A stretch of 64,000 bases of DNA from Mactromeris polynyma (Eukaryota; Mollusca; Bivalvia; Venerida; Mactridae), in contig JASFXZ010000003.1 of the NCBI GenBank assembly GCA_032209605.1, positions 10,976,807 through 11,040,806 on the forward strand, written 5' to 3'. Each line of letters opens with the position of its first letter. Position 1 is the first letter of the stretch. A program made the position numbers and the translations under genes. The notes under the pieces are model-generated. The model ran no database searches. It had not been told where the DNA came from and saw only the letters and a program-made list of their open reading frames with translations. Positions 10,244 through 20,990 of this stretch are shown here, in pieces.

Positions 10244-13200
10244 CTGAAAATGGAAGAAATTGTTTTAATACTGTTGTTAATACTATATTTTCTACACACT
10301 CTTAAATGATACTACCCTTGTCTTAATGTACAGTATAACCTCACTTAAACACCACCTCAAAATTAAGGTAATCTTGTTAATAAAACAATACATTCATGGA
10401 CCGGTTTTCAATTTTTCAACGATTGATTTTCAAAAACTCAATAATTAGAGGTGATATCATACTCACACTTACAATACTTCTATATGTACTTGCCAAGAGC
10501 ACAATCTGAGATGATATCATACTGACTTTACCTTGACATATACTTACCAAGAACACACTCGGAGGTGATATCATACTAACCATACTTTGACACATACTTG
10601 CCAAGAGCACAATCTGAGATGATATCATACTGACTTTACCTTGACATATACTTACCAAGAACACACTCGGAGGTGATATCATACTAACCATACTTTGACA
10701 CATACTTGCCAAGAGCACAATCTGAGATGATATCATACTGACTTTACCTTGACATATACTTACCAAGAACACACTCGGAGGTGATATCATACTAACCATA
10801 CTTTGACACATACTTGCCAAGAGCACAATCTGAGATGATATCATACTGACTTTACCTTGACATAGACTTACCAAGAACACACTCGGAGGTGATATCATAC
10901 TAACCATACTTTGACACATACTTGCCAAGAGCACAATCTGAGATGATATCATACTGACTTTACCTTGACATATACTTACCAAGAACACACTCGGAGGTGA
11001 TATCATACTAACCATACTTTGACATATACTTGCCAAGAGCACAATCTGAGATGATATCATACTGACTTTACCTTGACATATACTTACCAAGAACACACTC
11101 GGAGGTGATATCATACTAACCATACTTTGACACATACTTGCCAAGAGCACAATCTGAGATGATATCATACTGACTTTACCTTGACATATACTTACCAAGA
11201 ACACACTCGGAGGTGATATCATACTAACCATACTTTGACACATACTTGCCAAGAGCACAATCTGAGATGATATCATACTGACTTTACCTTGACATATACT
11301 TACCAAGAACACACTCGGAGGTGATATCATACTAACCATACTTTGACACATACTTGCCAAGAGCACAATCTGAGATGATATCATACTGACTTTACCTTGA
11401 CATATACTTACCAAGAACACACTCGGAGGTGATATCATACTAACCATACTTTGACACATACTTGCCAAGAGCACAATCTGAGATGATATCATACTGACTT
11501 TACCTTGACATATACTTACCAAGAACACACTCGGAGGTGATATCATACTAACCATACTTTGACACATACTTGCCAAGAGCACAATCTGAGATGATATCAT
11601 ACTGACTTTACCTTGACATATACTTACCAAGAACACACTCGGAGGTGATATCATACTAACCATACTTTGACACATACTTGCCAAGAGCACAATCTGAGAT
11701 GATATCATACTGACTTTACCTTGACATATACTTACCAAGAACACACTCGGAGGTGATATCATACTTACAATAACTCTACATATACTGACCAAGAACACAA
11801 TCTGAGATGATATCATACTGACTTTACCTTGACATATACTTACCAAGAACACAATCTGAGGTGATATCATACTTACAATAACTCTACATATACTGACCAA
11901 GAACACAATCTGAGATGATATCATACTGACTTTACCTTGACATATACTTACCAAGAACACACTCGGAGGTGATATCATACTAACCATACTTTGACACATA
12001 CTTGCCAAGAGCACAATCTGAGATGATATCATACTGACTTTACCTTGACATATACTTACCAAGAACACACTCGGAGGTGATATCATACTAACCATACTTT
12101 GACACATACTTGCCAAGAGCACAATCTGAGATGATAACATACTGACTTTACCTTGACATATACTTACCAAGAACACACTCGGAGGTGATATCATACTAAC
12201 CATACTTTGACACATACTTGCCAAGAGCACAATCTGAGATGATATCATACTGACTTTACCTTGACATATACTTACCAAGAACACACTCGGAGGTGATATC
12301 ATACTAACCATACTTTGACACATACTTGCCAAGAGCACAATCTGAGATGATAACATACTGACTTTACCTTGACATATACTTACCAAGAACACACTCGGAG
12401 GTGATATCATACTAACCATACTTTGACACATACTTGCCAAGAGCACAATCTGAGATGATATCATACTGACTTTACCTTGACATATACTTACCAAGAACAC
12501 ACTCGGAGGTGATATCATACTAACCATACTTTGACACATACTTGCTAAGAGCACAATCTGAGATGATATCATACTGACTTTACCTTGACACATACTTACC
12601 AAGAACACACTCGGAGGTGATATCATACTAACCATACTTTGACACATACTTACCAAGAACACAATCTGAGGTGATATCATACTGACCATACCTCGACATA
12701 CTTACCATTAACACAATCTGAGGTGCTATCATACTAACCATACTTTGACACATACTTACGAAGAACACAATCTGAGGTGATATCATACTAACCATACTTT
12801 GACACATACTTACCAATAACACAATCTGAGGTGATATCATACTAACCATACTTTGACACATACTTACCAAGAACACAATCTGAGGTAATATACTAACCAT
12901 ACTTTGACACATACTTACCAATAACACAATCTGAGGTAATATACTAACCATACTTTGACACATACTCATACTTACCAAGAACACAATCTGAGGTGATATC
13001 ATACTTACAATACCTCTACATATACTGACCAAGAACACAATCTGAGGTGATATCATACTGACTTTACCTTGACATATACTTATCAAGAACACAACCTGAG
13101 GTGCTGTCATACTAACCATACCTCAACATATACTTACCAATAACACAATCTGGGGTGCTATCATACCACCAATACGTGCTGATGTATTATGTATTACTGA

Positions 13201-16200
13201 CTTTACCTTGACACAAACTTACCAAGAACACACTCGGAGGTGATATCATACTAACCATACTTTGACACATACTTACCAAGAACACAATCTGAGGTGATAT
13301 CATACTGACCATACCTCGACATACTTACCATTAACACAATCTGAGGTGCTATCATACTAACCATACTTTGACACATACTTACCAAGAACACAATCTGAGG
13401 TGATATCATACTAACCATACTTTGACACATACTTACCAATAACACAATCTGAGGTGATATCATACTAACCATACTTTGACACATACTTACCAAGAACACA
13501 ATCTGAGGTAATATACTAACCATACTTTGACACATACTTACCAATAACACAATCTGAGGTAATATACTAACCATACTTTGACACATACTCATACTTACCA
13601 AGAACACAATCTGAGGTGATATCATACTTACAATACCTCTACATATACTGACCAAGAACACAATCTGAGGTGATATCATACTGACTTTACCTTGACATAT
13701 ACTTATCAAGAACACAACCTGAGGTGCTGTCATACTAACCATACCTCAACATATACTTACCAATAACACAATCTGGGGTGCTATCATACCACCAATACGT
13801 GCTGATGTATTATGTAGACCATAAGCTATCGTTCTGTAACAATATAAACATGAAATACATATCGAGAGGTGCAAGAACTTGGCTAAATAATATCTGCTAA
13901 AACTATGGTTTTAATTGTTGACAATAGTTAAGACGCGCAAAAGGATTAAGTAATACTTTATAAAATCGATTTAATTTGGACGTTCAAACCAATTAGCTGT
14001 TGGATACAAAAACTAAGATAAATGTAACTGCTGCTGATTTCGTATATTAATCGGAGTTAACTACAAACTCCTAACTGCAGTAAGGGAGACAGTCGCCAAG
14101 ACATTGAGGTAACTCCGTCAGGATCTTGAATAAAGCAAAGCGTATATCCAAGATGAATAGGCTACACATACCATTTAGGGTCACTTATACCGCGAATCTA
14201 ACAATAGATTATATAGCATTGACACTATGCCATAAATATAAAAAAGAATATGTGCCTTCGTCCAATTTTATTTGAATTTTATTATTAAGATAATTACCTG
14301 ACAACAGTCGGATATAGCTCCGTTGTGTACACAACAAGACAACCCCACCCGCAAGCAATTCCCACCTTGGATGCAAGAGCAAATACATTAGTAACGATTC
14401 CTGCGTCCGGAATATCTGTCAAACAGAAATAGAACTACATACACAACAATCTAAATCATTCGAGTTTACCGGCGGCGTCGATTCTGTCGAAAGGGATGTT
14501 ACTCTGTATGTCAATTCCAAACAAAATTTACAGCAGTTACTTTCCTTGGCGTTTAGAAGTAACATTCGAGCGGAGCTTGGAACCAAACAAATTTCTGCGC
14601 GGAGGATGTACGCTGATTTCTTCCTAGCTTACCAAAACAAAATACGGAGAACATTCAAATGTGCGAGATATGATAAAAAGACTTCTTACATATCTTTTGT
14701 ATGATCGGGAAAGGGCTATATATTTAATGCTTTCGTTCATACGAGGTGTATTATATTTCAATATGCCTGGATCATCAGCTAGTATCATCAGTCATACACC
14801 AGTTAATACAGATAAGCGGAATAATACGGCGACGCTCTTGACATCGAATGGAGGCGTATTTGTATGCATATGCAGATTTCTTGGATAAATATCAAGAATG
14901 ATCTCCCTTTATTAGAGGATTTGTTAAAGCCATTTCCTCTAAATTGGATTGTCTCCCTTCCACACGAAAATGATACCTGTCAAAATGGTAAATAATTAAT
15001 AAACGATAAGGGGAAACAAAAGCTTAACATAATTGCATTCTAAGCGTTTTTTCTAAGTTGGTAACCATGTTTACGCAACTGCGTACAGGTAGCTGCTTGC
15101 CTGTTGACACTATAAAGCAATTGGAAATCTTGTACTTCTTTGTTATATTTAAATGTCAAGCATGACCTACCTACGTATTGTATGACGCCGACTACTATAC
15201 CACACAGTCCGTTAAACATAAAGAAAACCACGCAGCAATATTTTCGACCAAATCTGGAACCAAAAAAAACACAGTCTTTTGATGATAACTTTGAACATTA
15301 TTACCCGGAGCTGGATCCCCTGACGTCTCCGGTTTGACTACATAAAATGAACGTTTAGATAAATACATTCTGATGACTACGCATTGCGCAAGAAATGGTT
15401 TAGACGTTTATATTTTATTCATGGTAATGTTCAGTTTGAGCATTCCTCTGCCCAACGTTCTAACTCTTCATGCATATTTTAAGGTATGACAATTTTATAC
15501 TCTGCTTTAATATCTTGTAGAACATGTAGAATACACTGGTAATGTCCACGAGATTGTCGAAGTTTTACACTGTTTTTCAATAGGTTTATTATAGTGTTTT
15601 ATGTTTTACGACGGTCAGTTAACCTAACGAGCATTTCTAGGTTTCCAACAAGTACTATCCTGTTCTTCTGAAAGCACCAGACAACTTCCCCACAGAGGTG
15701 AAGAACAAATGACTTTGGATATGCAACATGTTCAGTCACATCGTCAAGGAGAACATACTCCTCTACCTACTTAGCAGTATGGACAGACAAAGAGACTGTT
15801 ACATCAGTGCATCACAATGTAGTACAAAGGGTTCTTGGTCGTAACCTGGTTTGTGAAACGGTGTGCTAGAACGCATTACAACCGAACGCGTTCTAGCCTC
15901 AACGATATTCGGAAGAAGCACGTGACCATAAATTATTCTATACACGGTCAAGATGGCGTATCGTTGTTATTTCGGGAAATGCAAGTTAGGCTTTGTTTAT
16001 ATCGTTCAGTGTTGCTTTGTTTGGTGTGTGAAACTGATTCATTACGTTTTAAAAACCCGAATATGAAATTCCAATCATCCGCCATTTTTATCATTGTTCT
16101 TGTTCACGTGGTTCCTCATATTGGCATGGCTGCTTTTATTTCCTATTCTGTATTGTATAGATAACTATAGTGCCCCAACGATAATGAGTTACGTATAAGC

Positions 16201-19200
16201 ATGATTATAAATAGGTTTTGGATGAGTCAAAACCGTGAAAACTTATTATAACTTTCAAAACTTATATTATAAAACAAATACACTGTATGTATGAATATGG
16301 GCCAAATATTAATTTCCGTTACATTTTCCGTGACCAGTCATGTCAACTGTTAACACGTGTTAAATACTGTAAAAGTTCTTTTTTCGCCATTTTTTATGTT
16401 CAAGTTAATTGGCGAGTTCAGACACTCGCGAATTCAAAGTCTCGCTAAAATATGTTTATCACTGTCTCCGAAATAAAGTGCCCGTGAGAATAAAGACTTT
16501 TACAGTACTAGCTGGGATCCCAGGTACTACTTAGTCAGGGTACGTGACGCTGTTTTCCGCGGCGGATTCACGCTATTATTGGGGTACTATTACTGATGCA
16601 CACTTACCTGTTTACTAAATACATGATGGTGAAACTGGCTGGGCATTCAATGACGTTCATGAGAAACATGTTGATATACAAGTCACCCGACAGACTTTGT
16701 ATACCAAATGTTAGTGCATAGTAGGAGTAACTAATTGACATCCTGAAATTGTAATAAATGCATGGGATCAATCTTTTAAATACATGTACATGTACTTAGA
16801 TTTTTCTGTAGGGTTGAAGAAATTCCTGTTTAAAGTCTTTTACAGCCCCGATAAGGATTGCTTTCCTCCACTGAAACCGCAAAAAATACAATTCTGTATA
16901 ACAAACAATTTTACAGTTATTGGCTGATGGAATGTTTTGTATCGTCTTTGCACAAATGTTTGACCTTGTCGCGATTTCCACATGTTGCAGATGTGATTCT
17001 GCGACTTTTCGTGCGCGACAGCAGATTCATCAGAGCACAAGTATTGATGACGCCTAACACTGTTAAAGGACTGTTGAGGGATCATTCCTTTAAAGTTTGA
17101 ATGAAGTCGATTAAGCAAATAAAATACGAGTAAATATGTTCTAAACTCACCAGATGAATAAGAGACCAAGCGTCATCTTTGTCATTTCCCTTGTTTTAAA
17201 CAAATCTATGACGGAATATTTCGTCTTCGCTTCATTCTTAGAATTGTATTCTTTAGCTTCTGCAAAGATCTTGTTTGTATCAGGTGCGGGTTTGCCGTTC
17301 ATTTTTGCGACTCTTTTTATGACGTATTGTGCATCATCGTACCGCCCCTTTGTCAACAACCACCTCGTGCTTTCTTGTATGATGCTAAAATATGAGTAAT
17401 TTATTGACGAATCGAATTATACAGTGTTGATTACTGACTCAAATATTTGTCATACAAGTTTGTTTATGAAACTTTTTATCTAAATACAGTGTGGAGAAAC
17501 AACGTGGTTTGTGACGTCATCTTTGCTACTGCAGACAGCCGAATATGCATGTATTCAGAACAAGACGATGCAAATTCTTTTATTTCTTTAAGGATTTTAA
17601 GAAATACATGTAATAGCACAGTCTATGCGGCTTACTCATTTGTACACGTCTGTCTTCGTGTATTATGGAATGTTTTCGTGTTTTCAATCACTTCGAGAAA
17701 CCTCGAAAATTTCTCAAAGTATTCCATATGTACATGTATTAATTGATATTTGTGCATACCGTAAAAAACACATTAGACATTTATTACTCAAAACAAATTA
17801 ATAAAATAAATAGAAAAAGGGAATGGTTTCTCTTATGAAAATTAACTGGACTTGTTGACCTTTTCAGGCATTATTTTGTATACTCTGTGTCGGCGTGGTG
17901 AACCTATTTAGTGACTGTGGCATCCCCATGCAACACTTTCGCACACTTATATTTATCATGGTTACTGATACAGCAAAGCAAAGGGGAGTATAAAGAATGA
18001 CACTACATTTTCATCTGCCCCGCCATGTTATCTCGGCTGGTAGCGCATTCGATTGCCGAACTAGGTCGTAGGTTCAAATCCTGGGTGAGGCTTTTGTTCT
18101 CCGTTACAAGTTCCTCCACCTCTGATTTATGTGGGAAAGTTGTCAGTTACGCGCGGAAACGGAATGCCACATTGGTACTGGCTTGTAATGCTGAAACACT
18201 GGTTATGTTGGCTGATCGCCGTACTGAAATATTGTTGAAAAACGGCATAAATCTTCCAGCACTGTTCTGTTTTCATCCGGTTTGACGCCGTTTTTCAACA
18301 TTTATTTTCAATTTTACAAATACACTGTTAACCTAAAATATTTACTTAAGTTAATTATCAATTAGTACTGACTTGCTATTCCGCAAGAAGCTGACAACTA
18401 CCCCACATGAATCAGATGGGTCGAGAGGACACATCTCTCTAGCTAAATGTAATAGAAGGACATGACACACCCCTCCTAGAAATCGAACAAAGATCAACCG
18501 GGTGGGAGCCCAGAGTTCTACCATCTGAGCTAATCCATCGTGCTAAAAACAAAACTACACAACACGATATCATTTACCAAATAGCTAGAATGAAAGGTAG
18601 ACCGATTGCTGCAGTAACAAGATGTAGATTCTTCCAATCTTTCAGACCCCAAGCAGCAAGGGCGAACACTCCGGCTTCCATTGCCCATGCAGGGATGGAA
18701 ATTATAACAGCACGCCATTTGGTCGTCACAAACTCTGTCATTACATTGTACTGCACTGTTAAGAAAAAGCCAATTCCTAAAACAGAAGAAAAACACTAAC
18801 TTATTCCATTTAAGATCTGGTATTCCTAATGGTGACATTGAACGCATGACTAATAGTACAGTAAAATATCCATTCTTTGGAACCTTGAAAGCTGGTGTTT
18901 TTTAGGGGGTCTGAAAAGTGATATTGAATAAAGAGCAAAACAGTGAAAATGGACTTAAAAGTTTGTTCCAAATTTCGAGGTGGTTTTATTATTGAGGCAG
19001 TCTTTAAGTGAAATTCTACTGTACTTGTACAAGTAGACAAATATGTTGTAAACAAGGTATTGACATTTCAAAGTCAATATATTTAATTATACTTTTTCAT
19101 TTATTTTACAGCTGCAGCCCATTTGTAAAAGTAATGAATCCACATACCATCGCATACTAGTACAACAAAAATACTGTTGAATAACTGCATTTAATCGAAA

Positions 19201-20367
19201 CAAAACACACATTATTACCGTCACCCGTGGCCAAGGGGTTAAGGCGTCTGCCTGGGGAGCGGGACGTCGAAGATTCGAATACCAGAAGGGCTCCGTTCCA
19301 ATATGGCCGGTTCGTGAGCCACCAGATAGTTAAAGAATGGTTACCGGTTACACATCTGTCTGGTGCATTGCTCTACATGACAGGAAGCGGAAGGTAAATA
19401 AGATCATACGAAGGTGTATCATTAGTCAGAAATGTCTGTTCCTTTTATCAGATGCGACACTTTGATAAAAAAACACTTTACTTTTATTATAACTCAAACA
19501 AAACGACATACCTATTCCGATAATAAATCGTATTGCAGCATACATTTGCCAGCTAATAGAGTAGTAGGCCACAATATTGAACAATACCAAGATAATGAGT
19601 GATGCGATGAATGTTGGTTTTCGACCAATCAAATCACCAAGATGACCGGAAATGAAACAGCCAATTAATACCCCTGCCATTTGTATAGTGGTGACCATGG
19701 CAACGATCCACTTAGAGTCGCAGACAAGATCCCACTGCAAAATAATCAAGACAGTTTTTTGTTAATCACATAGGTAAGTTTAGTCAATGCTTAAACACGA
19801 TTGCTCAAAATATATTTTTTAACAATCAAAGGCACGGACCTATATCAAAGGGTACTAAAACAATAATTGTATTTGTTGTGTTCAGCAGCGAGTCAGTCGC
19901 TGATGCAGTGGTCTCCCTTTACAAAGTACAGCGACATTAACGTATCGCTAGGGTAGAGAAGCGCTGTGAGTATGATTAGTATAAATTCCAGTTTGTCCGT
20001 CCCTTCCCCGTAGCTGATAGTTATAACTACAAATGGTCTAACCAAATTTTTATAATATTGTACACCTTATCTTGCTTACCTCATTTACTATTGTATTCAT
20101 GCTATCACTGTACACGTAATCGTTACAATCATCGCTTTTATTAACTGCGTGACAAACATTGTCAAAGCCAGAAGAATTTGCGGAGGTGTTGCCACTCTCC
20201 ATCGCCTTGCACATAAAATTTGGCTGCTGTCCGTTAAAGGTCATCGCCAACATACTCCAAGATGCAAGTGCCTTTGATGTTTGAACAATGAAAGCTGTGA
20301 TCCACTGGAATCGGCCACAGCCACCAAGATCACCGACCATTTCTTCCAGTAAAACGTTGTACGACAT
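9974..20367 (-). CDS. SLC22-family organic ion transporter, nine exons
   Basis: Multi-pass plasma-membrane carrier of the major facilitator superfamily that moves organic cations, anions or zwitterions; the substrate is not predictable here. Coding exons, 5' to 3': 20367-20080, 19734-19512, 18776-18578, 17384-17151, 16742-16608, 15253-15171, 14415-14298, 13833-13761, 10243-9974. All introns are GT-AG and phases match, giving 1623 nt (540 aa plus TGA), normal for SLC22. N-terminal MSYNVLLEEMVGDLGG resembles the family start. The first extracellular loop has sequons at N60, N64 and N76 and several Cys. GHLGDLIGRKP (126-136) is the MFS loop motif, QESTRWL (240-246) the PESxRWL motif with P replaced by Q, YTTELYPTVVR (417-427) the family signature, and PETKGK (478-483) follows the last helix. 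I chose the ATG at 20365-20367 because it starts that family N-terminus. Upstream 5' UTR exons and promoter are unresolved. Confidence 0.95.
10331..10430. mobile_element. truncated MITE end beside the array
   Basis: CAGTATAACCTCACTTAAAC, preceded by TA, matches the left terminus of the MITE at 8519 (CAGTAAAACCTCACTTAGAG). No matching right terminus is found before the satellite starts, so this is a one-ended remnant. The right limit is approximate. Confidence 0.45.
10448..13760 (-). repeat. 54-bp satellite derived from the exon 8/intron 8 splice junction
   Basis: About 60 tandem monomers fill most of intron 8. On the gene strand each monomer has AGTATGATATCACCTCAGAT then TGTGTTCTTG (copy of the exon 8 end) followed by GTAAGTATRTGTCAA and GGTATGGTT (copy of the intron start). 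In the proximal part (about 12640-13760) monomers are diverse and most keep a GT at the donor position. From about 10500 to 12620 they form a 108-bp dimer in which one monomer has TTGGTAAGTAT and the other TTGGCAAGTAT. 54 bp is 18 codons, and the copies carry few stops in the gene's frame, producing a 757-codon open stretch (10416-12689) and two of 163 codons. I regard these as by-products, not genes. Confidence 0.93.
12568..13191 (-). repeat. proximal duplication copy with partial pseudo-exon 8
   Basis: This segment repeats the sequence ending at 13814 with an offset of 623 bp, including the same unusual monomers with AATATACTAACC and CATACTCATACTTACC. It includes bases 13138-13191, which match the 3' part of exon 8 (HNTSARIGGMIAPQIVLL and donor) but lack its acceptor and first codons. 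The match stops after GATGTATTATGTA. The left limit is approximate because the flanks are also satellite. Confidence 0.85.
13761..13833 (-). CDS. SLC22-like gene, exon 8 (residues 427-451), founder of the intron 8 array
   Basis: Acceptor TATTGTTACAG|AACGAT; donor GTGTTATTG|GTAAGTATA, phase 0. It encodes TIAYGLHNTSARIGGMIAPQ and IVLL; the ARIGG..AP element is conserved in helix 11 of SLC22 proteins. Its last 30 nt plus donor are the template of the 54-bp satellite monomers lying directly downstream. Joining it to exons 7 and 9 preserves frame. Confidence 0.93.
13834..14297 (-). other. intron 7
   Basis: 464-bp intron of the transporter gene. No repeat or RNA gene was recognised in it. Confidence 0.8.
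14298..14415 (-). CDS. SLC22-like gene, exon 7 (residues 388-427)
   Basis: Acceptor TTTGACAG|ATATTC; donor GTTGTCAG|GTAATT, phase 2. It contains helix 10 and YTTELYPTVVR, one of the strongest SLC22 signatures. Confidence 0.94.
14416..15170 (-). other. intron 6
   Basis: 755-bp intron of the transporter gene. Short open stretches occur, but none has coding character or splice support. The sequence includes TGATCTCCCTTTATTAG near 14898. Confidence 0.7.
15171..15253 (-). CDS. SLC22-like gene, exon 6 (residues 360-388)
   Basis: Acceptor GGTTCCAG|ATTTGG; donor TACGTAG|GTAGGT, phase 1. It encodes RFGRKYCCVVFF, the second-half GRK loop after helix 8, then helix 9. A donor 4 nt earlier (TAC|GTAGGT) would break the frame with exon 7. 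Confidence 0.88.
15254..16607 (-). other. intron 5
   Basis: 1354-bp intron. It contains a short perfect inverted repeat, CTAGAACGC / GCGTTCTAG, around 15864-15897 and no recognised gene. A 109-codon open stretch near 15835 on the plus strand shows no domain and is treated as chance. Confidence 0.65.
16608..16742 (-). CDS. SLC22-like gene, exon 5 (residues 315-360)
   Basis: Acceptor AATTTCAG|GATGTCA; donor GTAAACAG|GTAAGT, phase 2. It reads WMSISYSYYALTFGI, then GDLYINMFLMNVIECPA and TIMYLVNR, matching the helix 7-8 region of SLC22 (Y..L..N.., E.PA). Without splicing logic it is easily missed. Confidence 0.9.
16743..17150 (-). other. intron 4
   Basis: 408-bp intron between the loop exon and the helix 7 exon. 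No internal element was recognised. Confidence 0.75.
17151..17384 (-). CDS. SLC22-like gene, exon 4 (residues 237-315)
   Basis: Acceptor ATATTTTAG|CATCAT completes codon 237 as Cys. The exon continues with QESTRWLLTKGRYDDA and the large charged intracellular loop between helices 6 and 7, which is Lys/Glu rich. It ends ATCTG|GTGAGT in phase 2, just inside helix 7. Confidence 0.93.
18017..18091 (+). mobile_element. tRNA-like SINE head
   Basis: Contains an A-box-like TATCTCGGCTGGTAGCGC and a B box GGTTCAAATCC at near-tRNA spacing, ending TGGGTGAGGC. The acceptor arms pair poorly and no CCA or normal anticodon arm could be folded, so a SINE head or tRNA pseudogene is more likely than a working tRNA. 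The 3' extent of the SINE is not defined. Confidence 0.5.
18390..18543 (-). mobile_element. tRNA-derived SINE
   Basis: On the minus strand GATTAGCTCAGATGGTAGAA (A box) is followed by TTTGTTCGATTTC (B box). A tail with GTCATGTCCTTC and CTGATTCATGTGGGG follows, shared with 8707-8851. It lies in intron 3 in the same orientation as the host gene. Confidence 0.6.
18578..18776 (-). CDS. SLC22-like gene, exon 3 (residues 171-237)
   Basis: Acceptor CTGTTTTAG|GAATTGG; donor CTATTTG|GTAAAT, phase 2. It encodes FFLTVQYNVMTEFVTTKWR, the family's helix 4 end and loop, then helices 5 and 6. The upstream Gly codon 171 is split across the intron. Confidence 0.93.
18859..19021. mobile_element. MITE in intron 2
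   Basis: The 163-bp element is flanked by TA (18857-18858, 19022-19023). Left end CAGTAAAATATCCATTC; right end, reverse-complemented, CAGTAGAATTTCACTTAAAG. It has no coding capacity and belongs with the CAGTA-type copies at 8519 and 10331. Confidence 0.55.
19220..19420 (+). mobile_element. tRNA-derived SINE in intron 2
   Basis: The head GTCACCCGTGGCCAAGGGGT TAAGGCGTCTGCC resembles a class II (Leu/Ser-type) tRNA 5' half, with B box GATTCGAATACC about 45 nt later. It is followed by a non-tRNA body (GGCCGGTTCGTGAGCCACC and on). The right end is approximate. It is antisense to the host gene. Confidence 0.65.
19512..19734 (-). CDS. SLC22-like gene, exon 2 (residues 97-171)
   Basis: Begins TTTTGCAG|TGGGATCTTGTC (WDLVCDSKW, a conserved SLC22 element before helix 2) and ends GGAATAG|GTATGT in phase 1. 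It contains helices 2 and 3 and the GHLGDLIGRKP loop. Confidence 0.94.
19735..20079 (-). other. intron 1
   Basis: 345-bp intron. No element was recognised in it. Confidence 0.75.
20080..20367 (-). CDS. SLC22-like gene, exon 1 (residues 1-96)
   Basis: Codes for the cytoplasmic start, helix 1 (around residues 22-44) and the large glycosylated extracellular loop. It ends in phase 0 at AATGAG|GTAAGC. An acceptor-like AACAG lies 7 nt before the ATG (about 20375), so a non-coding 5' exon further upstream is possible. Confidence 0.92.
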
Positions 20368-20990
20368 AGTTGTGCTGTTGATTAAAAGTTCTATAATTAA
20401 ATAGAATCCTATCACCAAAAGAAGTACATCGGAATTGTTTTATGAATTTAACATAATCCTATATTTTCATAATTTGAATGAAATATCATGCCAGTGTATT
20501 ATCCACGCGCATCAAACAACAACTTATTTGATAAACGCTCCTTGACGATGTCATATTATGCTAATGTTTACGAATTGTGCATTAAATTTAGATGCAGTTA
20601 ATGCAAATGCAAACGAAACGTTAATTAAATTGTATTGCAAACATGTAAATGGGCCGCACTTTAAATCTTAACGTATATGTTCCACTTGGCAAACACGAAC
20701 AAGACGTTGTTGTTTATCATAAAATATTCAAACTTTCCAATGATTTAATGGCCAGCCACGAAACTTCATTTAATAACAGACAAACTATTAATGTGTTAGG
20801 TGACATTTTGTACAGTGCTCCTATTATCTGAAACTTTTTTCGTTACTTTCACCAATTTTAATAACTTCAATGTCGCTGACGTTTGTGGTTCAGTTTATTT
20901 GTAACTATCAGTCCCTCTCGATGACTACATACTGGTTAACTGGTTATTAATGGATTGTGAAGTTCGCGGTCTAGTCTCGCCTATTATAGG
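20368..20990. other. upstream region of the transporter gene
   Basis: AT-rich. No TATA box or initiator could be assigned with confidence, and any 5' untranslated exon is unresolved. No other gene was seen. Confidence 0.4.

Larger units (their letters stand above)
17385..18577 (-). other. intron 3 with two tRNA-like SINE pieces
   Basis: 1193-bp intron holding tRNA-derived elements at 18017-18091 (plus) and 18390-18543 (minus). The rest is AT-rich without recognisable structure. Confidence 0.7.

Noticed and set aside
10416..12689. Large repetitive protein gene on the minus strand
   Set aside because: It is the intron 8 satellite. The frame is a consequence of the 54-bp period and exon-derived sequence, and no independent start, splice or domain evidence exists.
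15835..16164. 109-codon plus-strand open frame with a hydrophobic C-terminus
   Set aside because: It lies within intron 5 of the transporter on the opposite strand, has no recognisable domain, and its composition matches surrounding non-coding DNA.
18017..18091. Functional tRNA gene
   Set aside because: A and B boxes are present, but the acceptor and T stems do not pair properly. The same holds for the tRNA-like pieces at 18390-18543, 19220 and in the macrosatellite.
20368..20418. N-terminal extension of the transporter (17 more codons upstream of the ATG)
   Set aside because: The extension would have to start at a TTG codon. The ATG at 20365-20367 gives the family-typical N-terminus.
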